Positions 33,320 through 42,400 of a DNA stretch of 64,000 bases are shown here, piece after piece (the stretch's first letter is position 1; each line of letters begins with the position of its first letter). The translations under genes were made by a program, and so were the position numbers. Under the pieces are notes generated by a model. The model did not search any database. It saw nothing but the letters and a program-made list of their open reading frames with translations, and was not told the origin of the DNA. This DNA comes from Branchinecta lynchi (lineage: Eukaryota > Arthropoda > Branchiopoda > Anostraca > Branchinectidae). The DNA lies in NCBI GenBank assembly GCA_023053575.1, contig JAKZAP010000001.1, positions 9,502,849 to 9,566,848 on the forward strand. The letters are read 5' to 3'.

Positions 33320-33616
33320 CTAATATTTTGAGTAATATTGTTGAATTTGGGCAACAAAATTGCTGATTCCTGGCCATGTTGAATGCGGCAAGCCGATAGG
33401 ATCGTAATAATCCAATTTCTTCGAAGAAAAGACGATTAATCCGACCCAGTGTGCGATGGCACTAGAACCGTCTTCTGGCTGTGTGTTAACACAAATCAGG
33501 GTTGGGAATGAACTAATCTGGATCTTCTCGAGCCAGTCGGATGGAATACAAAAATATTCCAGGCTCCTGGTTGATAGGTCTGCTTTAAGCACTGTTAGAA
33601 CCTGGTGGGTATCCAT
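33320..33616 (-). pseudogene. Truncated adenain-like cysteine protease (C-terminal half absent)
   Basis: The 98-residue frame contains AHWVGLIVFSSKKLDYYDPIG, the catalytic-His region and acidic-residue region of the adenovirus/Polinton protease fold (ULP1-like). The family then needs a Gln helix and a catalytic Cys (usually within a CG-x-F/Y context); the frame stops before either. Its ATG is one base from the major capsid stop codon (33618-33620), so the two were probably co-expressed. In Polintons this enzyme matures capsid proteins. As it stands it should be inactive. Confidence 0.65.
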
Positions 33617-33617
33617 T

Positions 33618-34791
33618 CTAAAGTAGACTAGTAGGAATCCCGCTTGAATTTATTTCAAGAATATTTTCATATAATCCAATAATGATAAGCGTTGTGGCTT
33701 CTGGAAGAGCAGTGGAAAAAGATAAATCAAGTCTCAGTGTCCCTTGTCGAATAAGCGACATGTCTCCGCTTCCACCTCCAGATACATCAAGAGCTATGAG
33801 AGCCTTTCCAGATTTCCAACGTTCGTAAGATGACGCGTTCTCAAATGTAGGTTGATCACTTGCCCAAAGTGCGTTGGCTCAATTCATACAAAAGCCTGTA
33901 ATTCTCGCCAGAAAAAGACAAGTTATAGAGAGGTAACCCAGATACGGTCAGCTGGAGGCTTTTTAAACTCGCGAGCGAAAAATTGAAAGGGTCTTCCTTG
34001 TAATCCCCAAGGAATGCTGAGGATTTGACAAAACCCAAAACAAATCTTTGCTGGTAGTTGATTAGCAGAGTTTAGCTCCGCGTCAGAAAAGGATAAATTA
34101 CCTCGAGCTAGCTGTCGAGCCGTGCCGAGTAATTTCGGGGTTAACATTCGTAGTGACTCGCCTGAAAGTCTAAGCTTTTGAACCGCTAAAGCAAGGGAAG
34201 TAAGAACCTCAACCTTTTTTAACGTGAAGAATAGCTTCTTCAATAACATAATCGCAATCGGGGCTTGTATCTGCAAGCTTTTTCAGTACAAAGTTTGAAG
34301 GTGAAGGAAAAAGCTTCAAGTCGAGTTTTAGACCTGGGGCGAGGAAATGGGGAGAGTTGAAGACATCGCTGCAGACCGGTCCAATCAAGTGCACACTACC
34401 AATACTTCTTGTTTCCAGTGCTTCTGGACGGGTATTGTCGCTTGAATAATAATACCCATGCTGACTACCTTTTATTTCTTTAACTTTACGAGGGGTCATC
34501 AGCTCGTAGCTAATGGTGGATATATAGGATGCCAAGGTTGTTCGTGTTTGATATCAGTGTATCGGAAATATAGACCTGGCTGTTTTGAAACAGAGAAAAC
34601 AAAACACCGTTTTGAAACGCGATTTTATCCGCAGCTTTGATAAGACTTCTATCAGCTCTCTTGACAGCCTTAAGACGAATTTCCAGGAACGAATTGCGCA
34701 GGTCGGAAAAAAAGCTTTCAGAGCTTTGTACACGGAAATGCAGAGGTGTTGACGAGTCCGCCGATAGGAGACACCGGAAAGCTTGCTTCAT
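33618..34791 (-). pseudogene. Polinton major capsid protein (double jelly-roll), frameshifted
   Basis: Successive minus-strand segments carry landmarks of the Polinton major capsid in the right order: FQNGVLFSLFQNSQVYIS near the N-terminus, then VCSDVFNSPHFLAPGLKLDL, then LALAVQKLRLS, then near the C-terminus GTLRLDLSFSTALPEATTLI. They lie in different frames, with changes near 34520, 34215, 33990 and 33880. Total span corresponds to ~390 codons, near the expected size. Repeated frame changes argue for decay rather than a single sequencing error. The broken gene would leave the element without its main shell protein. Confidence 0.75.
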
Positions 34792-34946
34792 AGTGGCTTG
34801 TTTTTAACGCTAACGTCTACAGTCGGATTGGAAAAATAGTGCAAGAGCACTGTTAAACAGCCGTATTTGCTTCTTCGGTTGGCAGGAAAGGACATTACGT
34901 GTCAAAAAAATCACGCTTTTGCTTTTTGCTTCTGCGTGATGTTGCT

Positions 34947-35318
34947 TTAGCGCGACTTGTCCCCAATACTGATCAATTTCCTCTTGATCGGGCGTTTTAA
35001 TCCATTACCTTGTTGTAGTTTAGAAGCTACATTTTTAACGACCGTTCTAGCGTGTGTCTTAACCGATTCGCCAAGCTTTTTACCCTGTTCAATATCACTT
35101 AAAGTGTCACCGACAAATTGTTTCGCGGCAGGACTAAATAGACGGCGAATAACAGGAAGGCCCTTGCGAAAAATCTGTCCTATCCACGCTCCGATCCCAT
35201 ACCCTCTCATATGCCCCTGCCGGCCCACATAAAAGGGAAGACCGGCTCCTGTCTGAGGGGCAAGAGTATGAACCAGGGTATCCACGGACGGGCAAATGAA
35301 TGTTCTTCCCTTAAGCAT
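34947..35318 (-). CDS. Small basic Polinton protein (PX-like), 123 residues
   Basis: The protein has GAGLPFYVGRQGHMRGYGIG near residue 23, then GLPVIRRLFSPAAKQFVGD, and a Lys/Arg-rich end (LKRPIKRKL). Similar basic proteins with a Gly-rich hydrophobic start and amphipathic middle occur in many Polintons and resemble adenovirus core or membrane-lytic minor virion proteins in composition; function is inference. Its ATG overlaps the upstream minor capsid stop by eight bases. Confidence 0.6.
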   Translation of the reverse strand: MLKGRTFICPSVDTLVHTLAPQTGAGLPFYVGRQGHMRGYGIGAWIGQIFRKGLPVIRRLFSPAAKQFVGDTLSDIEQGKKLGESVKTHARTVVKNVASKLQQGNGLKRPIKRKLISIGDKSR

Positions 35319-36096
35319 CTTTACGGAAATGAAACGTCATTTGACAAACACCCGCTTTTATGGGAACTAAATCACCAAGCTCTGTTCTTAAAGTAAATCT
35401 AACAGTTTCACATTCCTTAAAAGACAAGTCATGATAAATCAACTCCCCAAAAGAAAAATAAAGTGTTTTATCGGAGGAGGTTCTGCGCGGTAGAATTCTA
35501 ACAATAGGTGCATGTGTGTTCCCAAGTCTAGAAGGAACGACCAAGTCTGAATATATTAAAATCGAGTAAAAATCTTTAACGTATGTAGGAGGAGACTCCG
35601 CATAGATAGATCCTGAATCATCTTCCATTGTATATTTCAGATTTCTAAAACCGAGAAGATTGCCCAAGGCAGTAGAGAAACTCATAGTCTCTCTTTTTTT
35701 CAATCCTGTCACATAGAAACGATTCTCTCCTAATTCGTAGTGAATACGCACATATTCTCTATCGTTTACTTCTGCCCAGCTTTCATCTATATCCAGCTGA
35801 TTTGACATGCTTTTCATCACATCCTGCGCAGAAGTGTAATTTTCGTGTGGGTCAATGTGTAAAATAGCTTCAAAACTACTCGGGCATGCTAATTTAAAAG
35901 AAAACGTATAAATATCTTTCGGGTTCACCACGCTAAAATCGTTAGTAAGACTAGCTTCCACAAGAGCGCATTTCCAATTACCATCGCTCAATCGAATAGG
36001 CGGAGAAAGCTTTGTTAAGAAATCAGATATTTTATTTTCATCGTAAATTTCATCATAAACATCACTACTAAAAAACACGTAAAAACCTTCAGACAT
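35311..36096 (-). CDS. Polinton minor capsid (penton-like) protein, 261 residues
   Basis: Conserved pattern: FYVFFSSDVYDEIYDENKIS at the start, PIRLSDGNWKCALVEASLTN, then SILIYSDLVVPSRLGNTHAP and a C-terminal end FHFRK. These correspond to the single jelly-roll penton-type protein seen next to the major capsid in metazoan Polintons. The frame is intact. Its start overlaps the integrase stop by eight bases and its end overlaps the next gene, suggesting a common transcript. Confidence 0.75.
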   Translation of the reverse strand: MSEGFYVFFSSDVYDEIYDENKISDFLTKLSPPIRLSDGNWKCALVEASLTNDFSVVNPKDIYTFSFKLACPSSFEAILHIDPHENYTSAQDVMKSMSNQLDIDESWAEVNDREYVRIHYELGENRFYVTGLKKRETMSFSTALGNLLGFRNLKYTMEDDSGSIYAESPPTYVKDFYSILIYSDLVVPSRLGNTHAPIVRILPRRTSSDKTLYFSFGELIYHDLSFKECETVRFTLRTELGDLVPIKAGVCQMTFHFRKDA

Positions 36097-37138
36097 TTCT
36101 TAGATTTTCGGTTGGAATCCACTCGGGGGTTGCATACCCTTGAAACTTGACAAGCAAATGAAGTTTTTTGTTTATTGTCTTACGTTTAAGTATCTTTTCA
36201 ACTAAATAATCTTCGGGTTCTTTAACAGCAACCAGTTCACTGGAATAAAATGATCCAGCTATTTTTTCGTCACCTTTTATCGTGCTCAGAGTATAGCAAA
36301 TAGGGTCTGTGTTTAATACTTTATCTATTCTAAAAATTTCTTTAGAAAAAGTGTAGCCACTAGCTTTCTCAAACTGATCCAAAGTTCTTGTGATCCTCAC
36401 TGACTGGCCCGGTTCAAACTTTGGCGGAGTAACATCATTTTTATCTGCATACAAGAAGTCTTGAATTATAGGTATATTTTCGTTAGTTACCCCTGCCGGA
36501 GTAAAACCGCGAATCCCTCTATGTGGGGTCTCGTTATACTGCTGAACCAACAAAGGAAGGTGGTGAGTAAACGAGAAGGTATTATTAAATGTGTTGTAAC
36601 GATTAAGCATTAATCGAATTGTTCTAATAACACGTTCAGCCATAGACATCTTAATTGGCGAGTTGACATGATACATTTTAGTTCCGTATTTTTTTAAAAG
36701 TTTTTTGACAGAAGGGTTCACAAACTCAGATCCTCTATCTACACCAAAAAGCTTATACGATCTTTCCTGGAAAACCGACTCAAGATTTTTGGCTACTTCA
36801 GAACCGGTCTTTGTAATCAGAGGTTTCAGATAGAGAAATCGAGAAAACGCATCAATCACAACTAATAAATATTTGTATGGTTTATTATGCTCAACAAATA
36901 CTTTCTCAAAAACTAGCAAGTCCGCCATGGCAACATGGCCAGGATACCAAGCAAATACTTTTCTGAATTTCTTAGGGCGTAATCTTCTGTTCCGGTGAAG
37001 AGAATAAGTTTCATGTTTCTGAAGAAATTGTTCTGCTTCTTTTAAAGGCACCTTTGCCGCTTTGGCCAAGACACTAGGAGGGGCTAAGTACCCATAACTG
37101 CCAACACTGGTGTACACCTTATTTACGGCTTCTTCCAT
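36089..37138 (-). CDS. INT: Polinton retroviral-type integrase with chromodomain
   Basis: 349 residues. A catalytic DDE triad is visible: Asp73 in MADLLVFEK, Asp134 in FGVDRGSEFVN, Glu168 in MAERVIRTI. A C-terminal chromodomain (about 309-349) holds LLVKFQGYATPEWIPTENL. The zinc-binding HHCC head typical of retroviral integrases is not seen. It would insert the element into chromatin; the chromodomain probably guides target choice. The frame is fully open and all three catalytic acids are present, so the enzyme may be active. It overlaps the upstream gene by 16 bases. Confidence 0.93.
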   Translation of the reverse strand: MEEAVNKVYTSVGSYGYLAPPSVLAKAAKVPLKEAEQFLQKHETYSLHRNRRLRPKKFRKVFAWYPGHVAMADLLVFEKVFVEHNKPYKYLLVVIDAFSRFLYLKPLITKTGSEVAKNLESVFQERSYKLFGVDRGSEFVNPSVKKLLKKYGTKMYHVNSPIKMSMAERVIRTIRLMLNRYNTFNNTFSFTHHLPLLVQQYNETPHRGIRGFTPAGVTNENIPIIQDFLYADKNDVTPPKFEPGQSVRITRTLDQFEKASGYTFSKEIFRIDKVLNTDPICYTLSTIKGDEKIAGSFYSSELVAVKEPEDYLVEKILKRKTINKKLHLLVKFQGYATPEWIPTENLRNV

Positions 37139-37872
37139 GCTCCCTTAATGTATGGACTCGAAGGTGATGCAGGAGAGCTCATCCGCTCCAGCAGCTTCTG
37201 AAGTTTCTTTTGAGACTGAGGGGTAGACACTGGCGGTGTGTTGTTATCAACTCCTGATCTAAAGGAATCTATTCCTGATTGGAATGAGGCATAACTATCA
37301 TCAAGTCTGTTGTTCTGGATGGAAGTAACAACTCCCTTATTCTTTATCAATGATACAGGGAAACTGGATTTTGCGAGATACTGAATGCTCAGGTCGCTGA
37401 GAGCAAATCTTTGCTTCCGTGTAGAGATCAAGTCAGTTAAAACGTCAAGTACATTTAGTTTCTCAGATCCAATTACTATTTCAGCTTCACCCTCAACATA
37501 GTGAACATCCTGAAGCCTAGTTAAAGCTTCTAAAATATTTTTCCCGGCGCTTCGCTGCGATGCCGGTAAAGCACTAAGGGTATCGGTAAGGGGAGGGGCG
37601 ATGACGGGCGCGTGGGTCGCCGGATGAATCCCGGGCGCTGGGTGCGCTCCGGAGAGCGGGTGTGATGTGGGTGGCTGCAAGACTTGCACCTTGAGAGGTA
37701 GTTTAAGTTCTTGATCAAACTTGCGTAATCGGGAAACAGCCTGTTCTAGCAATACTAGCTTAACATCATCACCAACTGTTTTTTCACTCAAAAACGAACC
37801 AAGTTCAACCTGAAATCGATCCTTTGGGAGTAACAGTTTGTCTATAGCTATTAGCTTGTAAGGGACAGCCAT
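37123..37872 (-). CDS. Conserved Polinton protein of unknown function, 249 residues
   Basis: I place the start at the ATG of MAVPYKLIAIDKLLLPKD (37870-37872), since the longer frame begins with GTG. This leaves one base after the stop of the upstream gene. The opening 'hydrophobic - VP - K' pattern is common to a Polinton protein family next to the integrase. Residues ~70-105 are a Pro/His-rich low-complexity linker, and the C-terminus is Ser/Gln/Lys-rich. No enzyme motif is seen. Confidence 0.6.
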   Translation of the reverse strand: MAVPYKLIAIDKLLLPKDRFQVELGSFLSEKTVGDDVKLVLLEQAVSRLRKFDQELKLPLKVQVLQPPTSHPLSGAHPAPGIHPATHAPVIAPPLTDTLSALPASQRSAGKNILEALTRLQDVHYVEGEAEIVIGSEKLNVLDVLTDLISTRKQRFALSDLSIQYLAKSSFPVSLIKNKGVVTSIQNNRLDDSYASFQSGIDSFRSGVDNNTPPVSTPQSQKKLQKLLERMSSPASPSSPYIKGAWKKP

Positions 37873-37873
37873 T

Positions 37874-38200
37874 TTATTTTTTGGTAAACGCACTAATCAA
37901 GGAAGTAACCAGAGGAACCAATAACGAAAAAAATCCTCCTCCTTTCTGGTTTCTTAGACGTTTCCTCTTCTCTTTAAGTGGTGCTTTGCTACCTAGGATT
38001 CTAATAATCTGCTGATGTTTCTTCATGCGATGTTTGGTCAGATCTGGCATGTTTACGTTATTTTGCAGTATATTATATGCAAGCTCAGACAAAGGTCGGT
38101 AGAGTTTGTCATCCGAATTTTCCAGTATTGCATTTCTAAGTTTTGGTTTAGCAGATGCTAGAACTTTTAACAATGGCTCACACTTGCACAACCCCTCCAT
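37874..38200 (-). CDS. Small Polinton protein with Arg/Lys-rich middle and hydrophobic tail, 108 residues
   Basis: Pattern: KPKLRNAILENSDDKLYRPL, then a strongly basic run (RMKKHQQIIR, EKRKRLRNQ) and QKGGGFFSLLVPLVTSLISA. This head-basic-GG-hydrophobic-tail layout recurs in Polintons and related viruses; its role is not established to my knowledge. The tail could insert in membrane or be a maturation site after Gly-Gly. It starts eight bases after the ATPase stop. Confidence 0.65.
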   Translation of the reverse strand: MEGLCKCEPLLKVLASAKPKLRNAILENSDDKLYRPLSELAYNILQNNVNMPDLTKHRMKKHQQIIRILGSKAPLKEKRKRLRNQKGGGFFSLLVPLVTSLISAFTKK

Positions 38201-38208
38201 GTTGCAGA

Positions 38209-38847
38209 CTAACCCGATTGCTCCTGAGTACTGGGCAGATATACTGTAGGTTTTTCCTCAAACAGGTTAGAAACAAGAGTCAAGTTCCGATCTCTAGTTT
38301 CTAGGTCAATGACAAGGTACCCATAACGTTCTCTCGTAGCATGTTGGTATGCCTTCTGGAGATAAGCAGCATTTCCTGGAAACAGCTGCTTTCCAAGGTT
38401 GACTATAGTTGACTCATCGCGAGGTGTTCTAAATAGCACAAAATATTGCGTATTTAGACTTAAAGTTCTCATTGATGGTCCCTGCTGGAAAAAGTTGTGG
38501 AGAACAAGACAGCAAGTTATGTTTCTGTGGTGGCTAGAAACGGTCCAGAGCTCCAACAATTGAGATGAGTTTTTTTCAATCTCAATTGCAAGATCGTCAA
38601 TTATAAGAAAAGTGTCTTCAGGGGTTTCAGAGAGACTGGAGAGACCTTCCTTAAATTGCACCTGGGGCGAATCCTTCAAAATAGAATCATATGCTTTCTG
38701 CCAAGTTTTATAAAGGAAAACGATGTTCTGGTGCGGTGGGGATAGTGTCCTCTCTCCTTCACTGATCACTCTAGAAATGAAGGTAGTCTTACCACTACCC
38801 GACGGTCCAACGACCCAGATCTTGGAAGGTGTTTGGAACTTAAGCAT
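38209..38847 (-). CDS. ATP: FtsK-HerA (A32-like) genome packaging ATPase
   Basis: 212 residues with Walker A GPSGSGKTT (14-22), Walker B FLIIDD (80-85) and a downstream LHNFFQQG segment typical of the family. Length is normal for Polinton ATPases. In relatives it drives DNA into a capsid. The frame is intact although the major capsid gene is broken. Confidence 0.9.
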   Translation of the reverse strand: MLKFQTPSKIWVVGPSGSGKTTFISRVISEGERTLSPPHQNIVFLYKTWQKAYDSILKDSPQVQFKEGLSSLSETPEDTFLIIDDLAIEIEKNSSQLLELWTVSSHHRNITCCLVLHNFFQQGPSMRTLSLNTQYFVLFRTPRDESTIVNLGKQLFPGNAAYLQKAYQHATRERYGYLVIDLETRDRNLTLVSNLFEEKPTVYLPSTQEQSG

Positions 38848-38933
38848 TGTGGGAGGGAGGAACGATAGAGTCAGACTGGCAGATAGGTCTATTTGTTTGT
38901 TTATTATATCAACTTCTACAAAAATAACACTAT

Positions 38934-39440
38934 TCAGTAATCATCCACTATGACAACACATCGATTCCCTGGGTCTTTCATCATCCAATAATACACAGTT
39001 TTAAATGTTAAAATCATGTCACATTTGTTATAGTTGTTACACTTATACCACTGAAGCATATTCGCGAATTCGTTTTTAAAATAGGTACACGTTTTACCAT
39101 AAAATGTACTATTGTCAGACATTAAACTGTAGCCATCACGATCAAAAAAATACTTCATCAAATATAATGCCACAACTTCAATAAACTGTTCCGGACCAAA
39201 AACTTCTCCGTTTTCAAGGTCGTTACTATAATCTTGCAAATATGGAAAATCCTTCCCAAAGTATGTTTCCACAGCCACATATTCCCCATGGTCTACGATC
39301 GGATATGGAAACCTTCGTTTCGGATGCAAATAACTGTAAGCAGAGTGAACTGTCATCAAATCATTCCACTTTTCAAAATCCCACTTTTTACAAACATTTA
39401 CAGGCTTGTTTACTTTAAATAAAGTCAACCGTCTTCCCAT
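38934..39440 (-). CDS. Hypothetical Polinton protein, 168 residues
   Basis: The first in-frame ATG gives MGRRLTLFKVNKPVNV; the longer frame upstream uses TTG. It is rich in aromatic residues (many Tyr and Phe) and acidic, with four Cys, ending CVVIVDDY. I do not recognise it. It lies between polymerase and ATPase in the same orientation, 20 bases after the polymerase stop, so it is probably a genuine element gene. Confidence 0.5.
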   Translation of the reverse strand: MGRRLTLFKVNKPVNVCKKWDFEKWNDLMTVHSAYSYLHPKRRFPYPIVDHGEYVAVETYFGKDFPYLQDYSNDLENGEVFGPEQFIEVVALYLMKYFFDRDGYSLMSDNSTFYGKTCTYFKNEFANMLQWYKCNNYNKCDMILTFKTVYYWMMKDPGNRCVVIVDDY

Positions 39441-39459
39441 GATGCTAGGTTTCAACTGA

Positions 39460-42400
39460 TTACAACTGGATGTTTCGATCCTTCAAAGAGAAATGTCCGT
39501 AGGGTATTGTATTAATCCCATCCTGACAGACATAGCTTTTGTCACTAAGACCTGTAATCCCGATTTTCACAACATCCATAGTATACATTTTCAGTTTCTT
39601 AGATCTAATAGCACGAGTTCGAGACATAACAACCACCCCTTCGAAAACCGCCTTTCGGAAAACCTCCATCGTGAAATTCTTCTTAGCAAAATGTCTTTGA
39701 ACACCTTTAGTTGCCATTTTTGTGCTGTCTTGTGCTGTAAGAATAATGTAGCATTTTGGTGCTGTTGCAATCATTTCTACAAAATAATCCGACCCAAGTT
39801 CATTTTTAAGTCGACCCAGTTCATTCTTTTTGTTCGTCTTGACGAGATGAGCATGTTCTGGAGCAGTCAGATTCGAAAAATCAATAATATCTCGGAGCTC
39901 AGGCTGATCAAATACGTCGGTCCAACACCCACCACGAGGAACAGGGACTGTGACAATCAAACTATCAGTATCAGAATACACCAATTTAGGCATGCCGACA
40001 ATGCCTAACCTAGCATGTAGAGGGCGTTCCGGGGAAGTAAAAGGTTTCATAAGCTTATCCCAGTACAATTCAGCCATGATTGTTTTGGAAATCCCAAGAA
40101 TTGCAGAACCCGCCATAAGATGGTTATCCAATAAAACATGCTTCTTCTTCCTATACATCAGAGCTAGGTTCTCACTGATGATTGTGAAGGAATCAATGTT
40201 TCCGTCCCTCAAAAGTTTCTTTGCTTTCTTAGCATTGTTCACAACAGTACAGGTGCTGTGCTTTCTGTTATTTTGCAATGTTTTCCCATAAATAGCATTG
40301 TTACAGAGCTTGTAAAGTTCAGATTTACATGCCTCTGTTGTTTCTGATCTTTTCTGAATGAAATGGTTGATATAGTCACCCAGGTATGGTTTCTGTTCAA
40401 ATTCCATAACCCTGTGAACCTCCTCCAAATGAAAACCATGATTCAAAATCCATTTCAGATATGTGTGGTGCACAATTAAACGTTCATGACGTTTGAAGCA
40501 AGCAATCAGTTTTTCCGCTTCCGACCAGGGAACCTTATCTTCGCGAATCCTACGCTGATTAAAGGGGGAGAGCTCCTCAAATTTCACTTTAAACTTATTC
40601 ACGGGAAAAGGGAAGTCCTGATAGAGATCATGCAAGTTCTCGGGCATGGAGCCGGTAATCTCAACAAACCACCCGTGCGGGCCGTTGTCCGGAACCGACC
40701 GGAAATCCGGCCATAGCTCCCGCTCAACCCATTTTGCTGCACCGACCGGTAGGGGGCGTGTCATCGCCGTCGCATACAATGCGTTCGCATCTAAAGCTAA
40801 ACCAACCCTTGCATCATTTTCATCATTAGGATCGCATTTAACATGTCTTTGGTTGAGGAAAGTCAAACCCCCCAGAACTGAAGCTTCAATAAACAGATAT
40901 GATAGCTGGTCAGTCAACAGCTCTATTCGCACGTTCGTCATCTTAAGCATCAGATCGTAGCATAGAGAGGGCATACTTAAATAGCAATTTACTTCAAGCT
41001 CATACAGCTCGTAAAAATCTTGAGCAAATTTCATAAAAACGTCACTAAGGCAAAGCACGTCAGACTTGAGGTAAACTAGGGTGTAGTCAAGCAAGGTGGA
41101 ACAAGAGAATTTGTTCCAAACTGTTTCAGCAAAAGCATATTCTTTATCGGATATGTGCTCGTCAATCAAGTCGTTTTTAAACATTTCTTTTGCTGGGAGG
41201 GACGCGTCCCGGAACTTTTCAAAACTGTCAAGGTAGGAATAGCAGAATACGCCCTTTTGGGTAAGCAAAGCATACTTTTCATCATCCGGAAACATCTGAC
41301 GCAATATGGTAAAGCTCTGTGGGTCATCTTGTTTTTGAACTTTAATGAGAGTGTCAAGGGACTTCGAAAGAAATGAGAAAGTGTCATACAGCTGCATGCC
41401 ATAGTGTTCGAACCCACCCTTAGCATTAGGTCTTGTCCAGGAGACTGATAGCATTAGGAACTGCTCGCTTGTCTTGGAAATAATATCATACTTGATACCA
41501 GAAGAGATGTTATTTTCCTGCTCTAGGGCAGAGAGACCTGAAAGCACATGCTTAATGTCATAGGACAAATTATGAAAGCCCACAGCGATCTGCTTTTTCT
41601 TAAAGGATAAACGAAGATTGCAATACCCATGAGAATTCCCTCTAAAATTTGGACCTTCGGTATAATGATCATGGTCTCTGTGTACAGTGTTCTTCTTACA
41701 GTTACCCGGTTTGCGGGAAGGGTCTTCACTTAGCTTCTTTTGACAAATCCAACAAGTATCAGAGACAATCTTATCATGGTCAGCCTCGGTAATAATCATA
41801 TCGTTATAAGTCTGCCGCACCTTATCTAAGCACAACTCTACTTCGCCCATGAGAAGCTTCAACCCCCTCACATGACATCCTTCACCATAGTCTTCCTTAT
41901 AAGTAACAAGTTTCTTATCCCGACCGATGACAGCAAAGCCAAAAGCAGCAGGGACATGCTCAGAAATGAGAGAAGGTTGGAGGGGGTCCTTGAATGGTTT
42001 AAGAACTGACTCAAAATCTGCAAAAATACGATATTCCATCTGGATTTTATGATGGTGGTTGGTGAACTCCAAAATATTTGTCTCCTGGGAGGGAAGCGAA
42101 ACCCTTTGCATACCATGAGTCGAGCAAAAGCGTACATGTTCATCCCTAAGTTCTGCCTTTGTATGAACAGAAAGACAATAATGACAATAAAACCTTTCAT
42201 AATCTTGTTTGTATCTGAGTAAGCGTGACAGGGAGACAATTGGCCAAAAATGAGCTTTTTCCTTATGTTCTCCATAAAGAAGATAAACCGGATACTTTAC
42301 ATTTGGAACTGAAGGGACTCGGACTGTATGTGTTAGCTTATCAAGTTCATCATACCTTAAAATGACCACACCTACACCAGCAGCCTCGTTTTCTTTTTCC

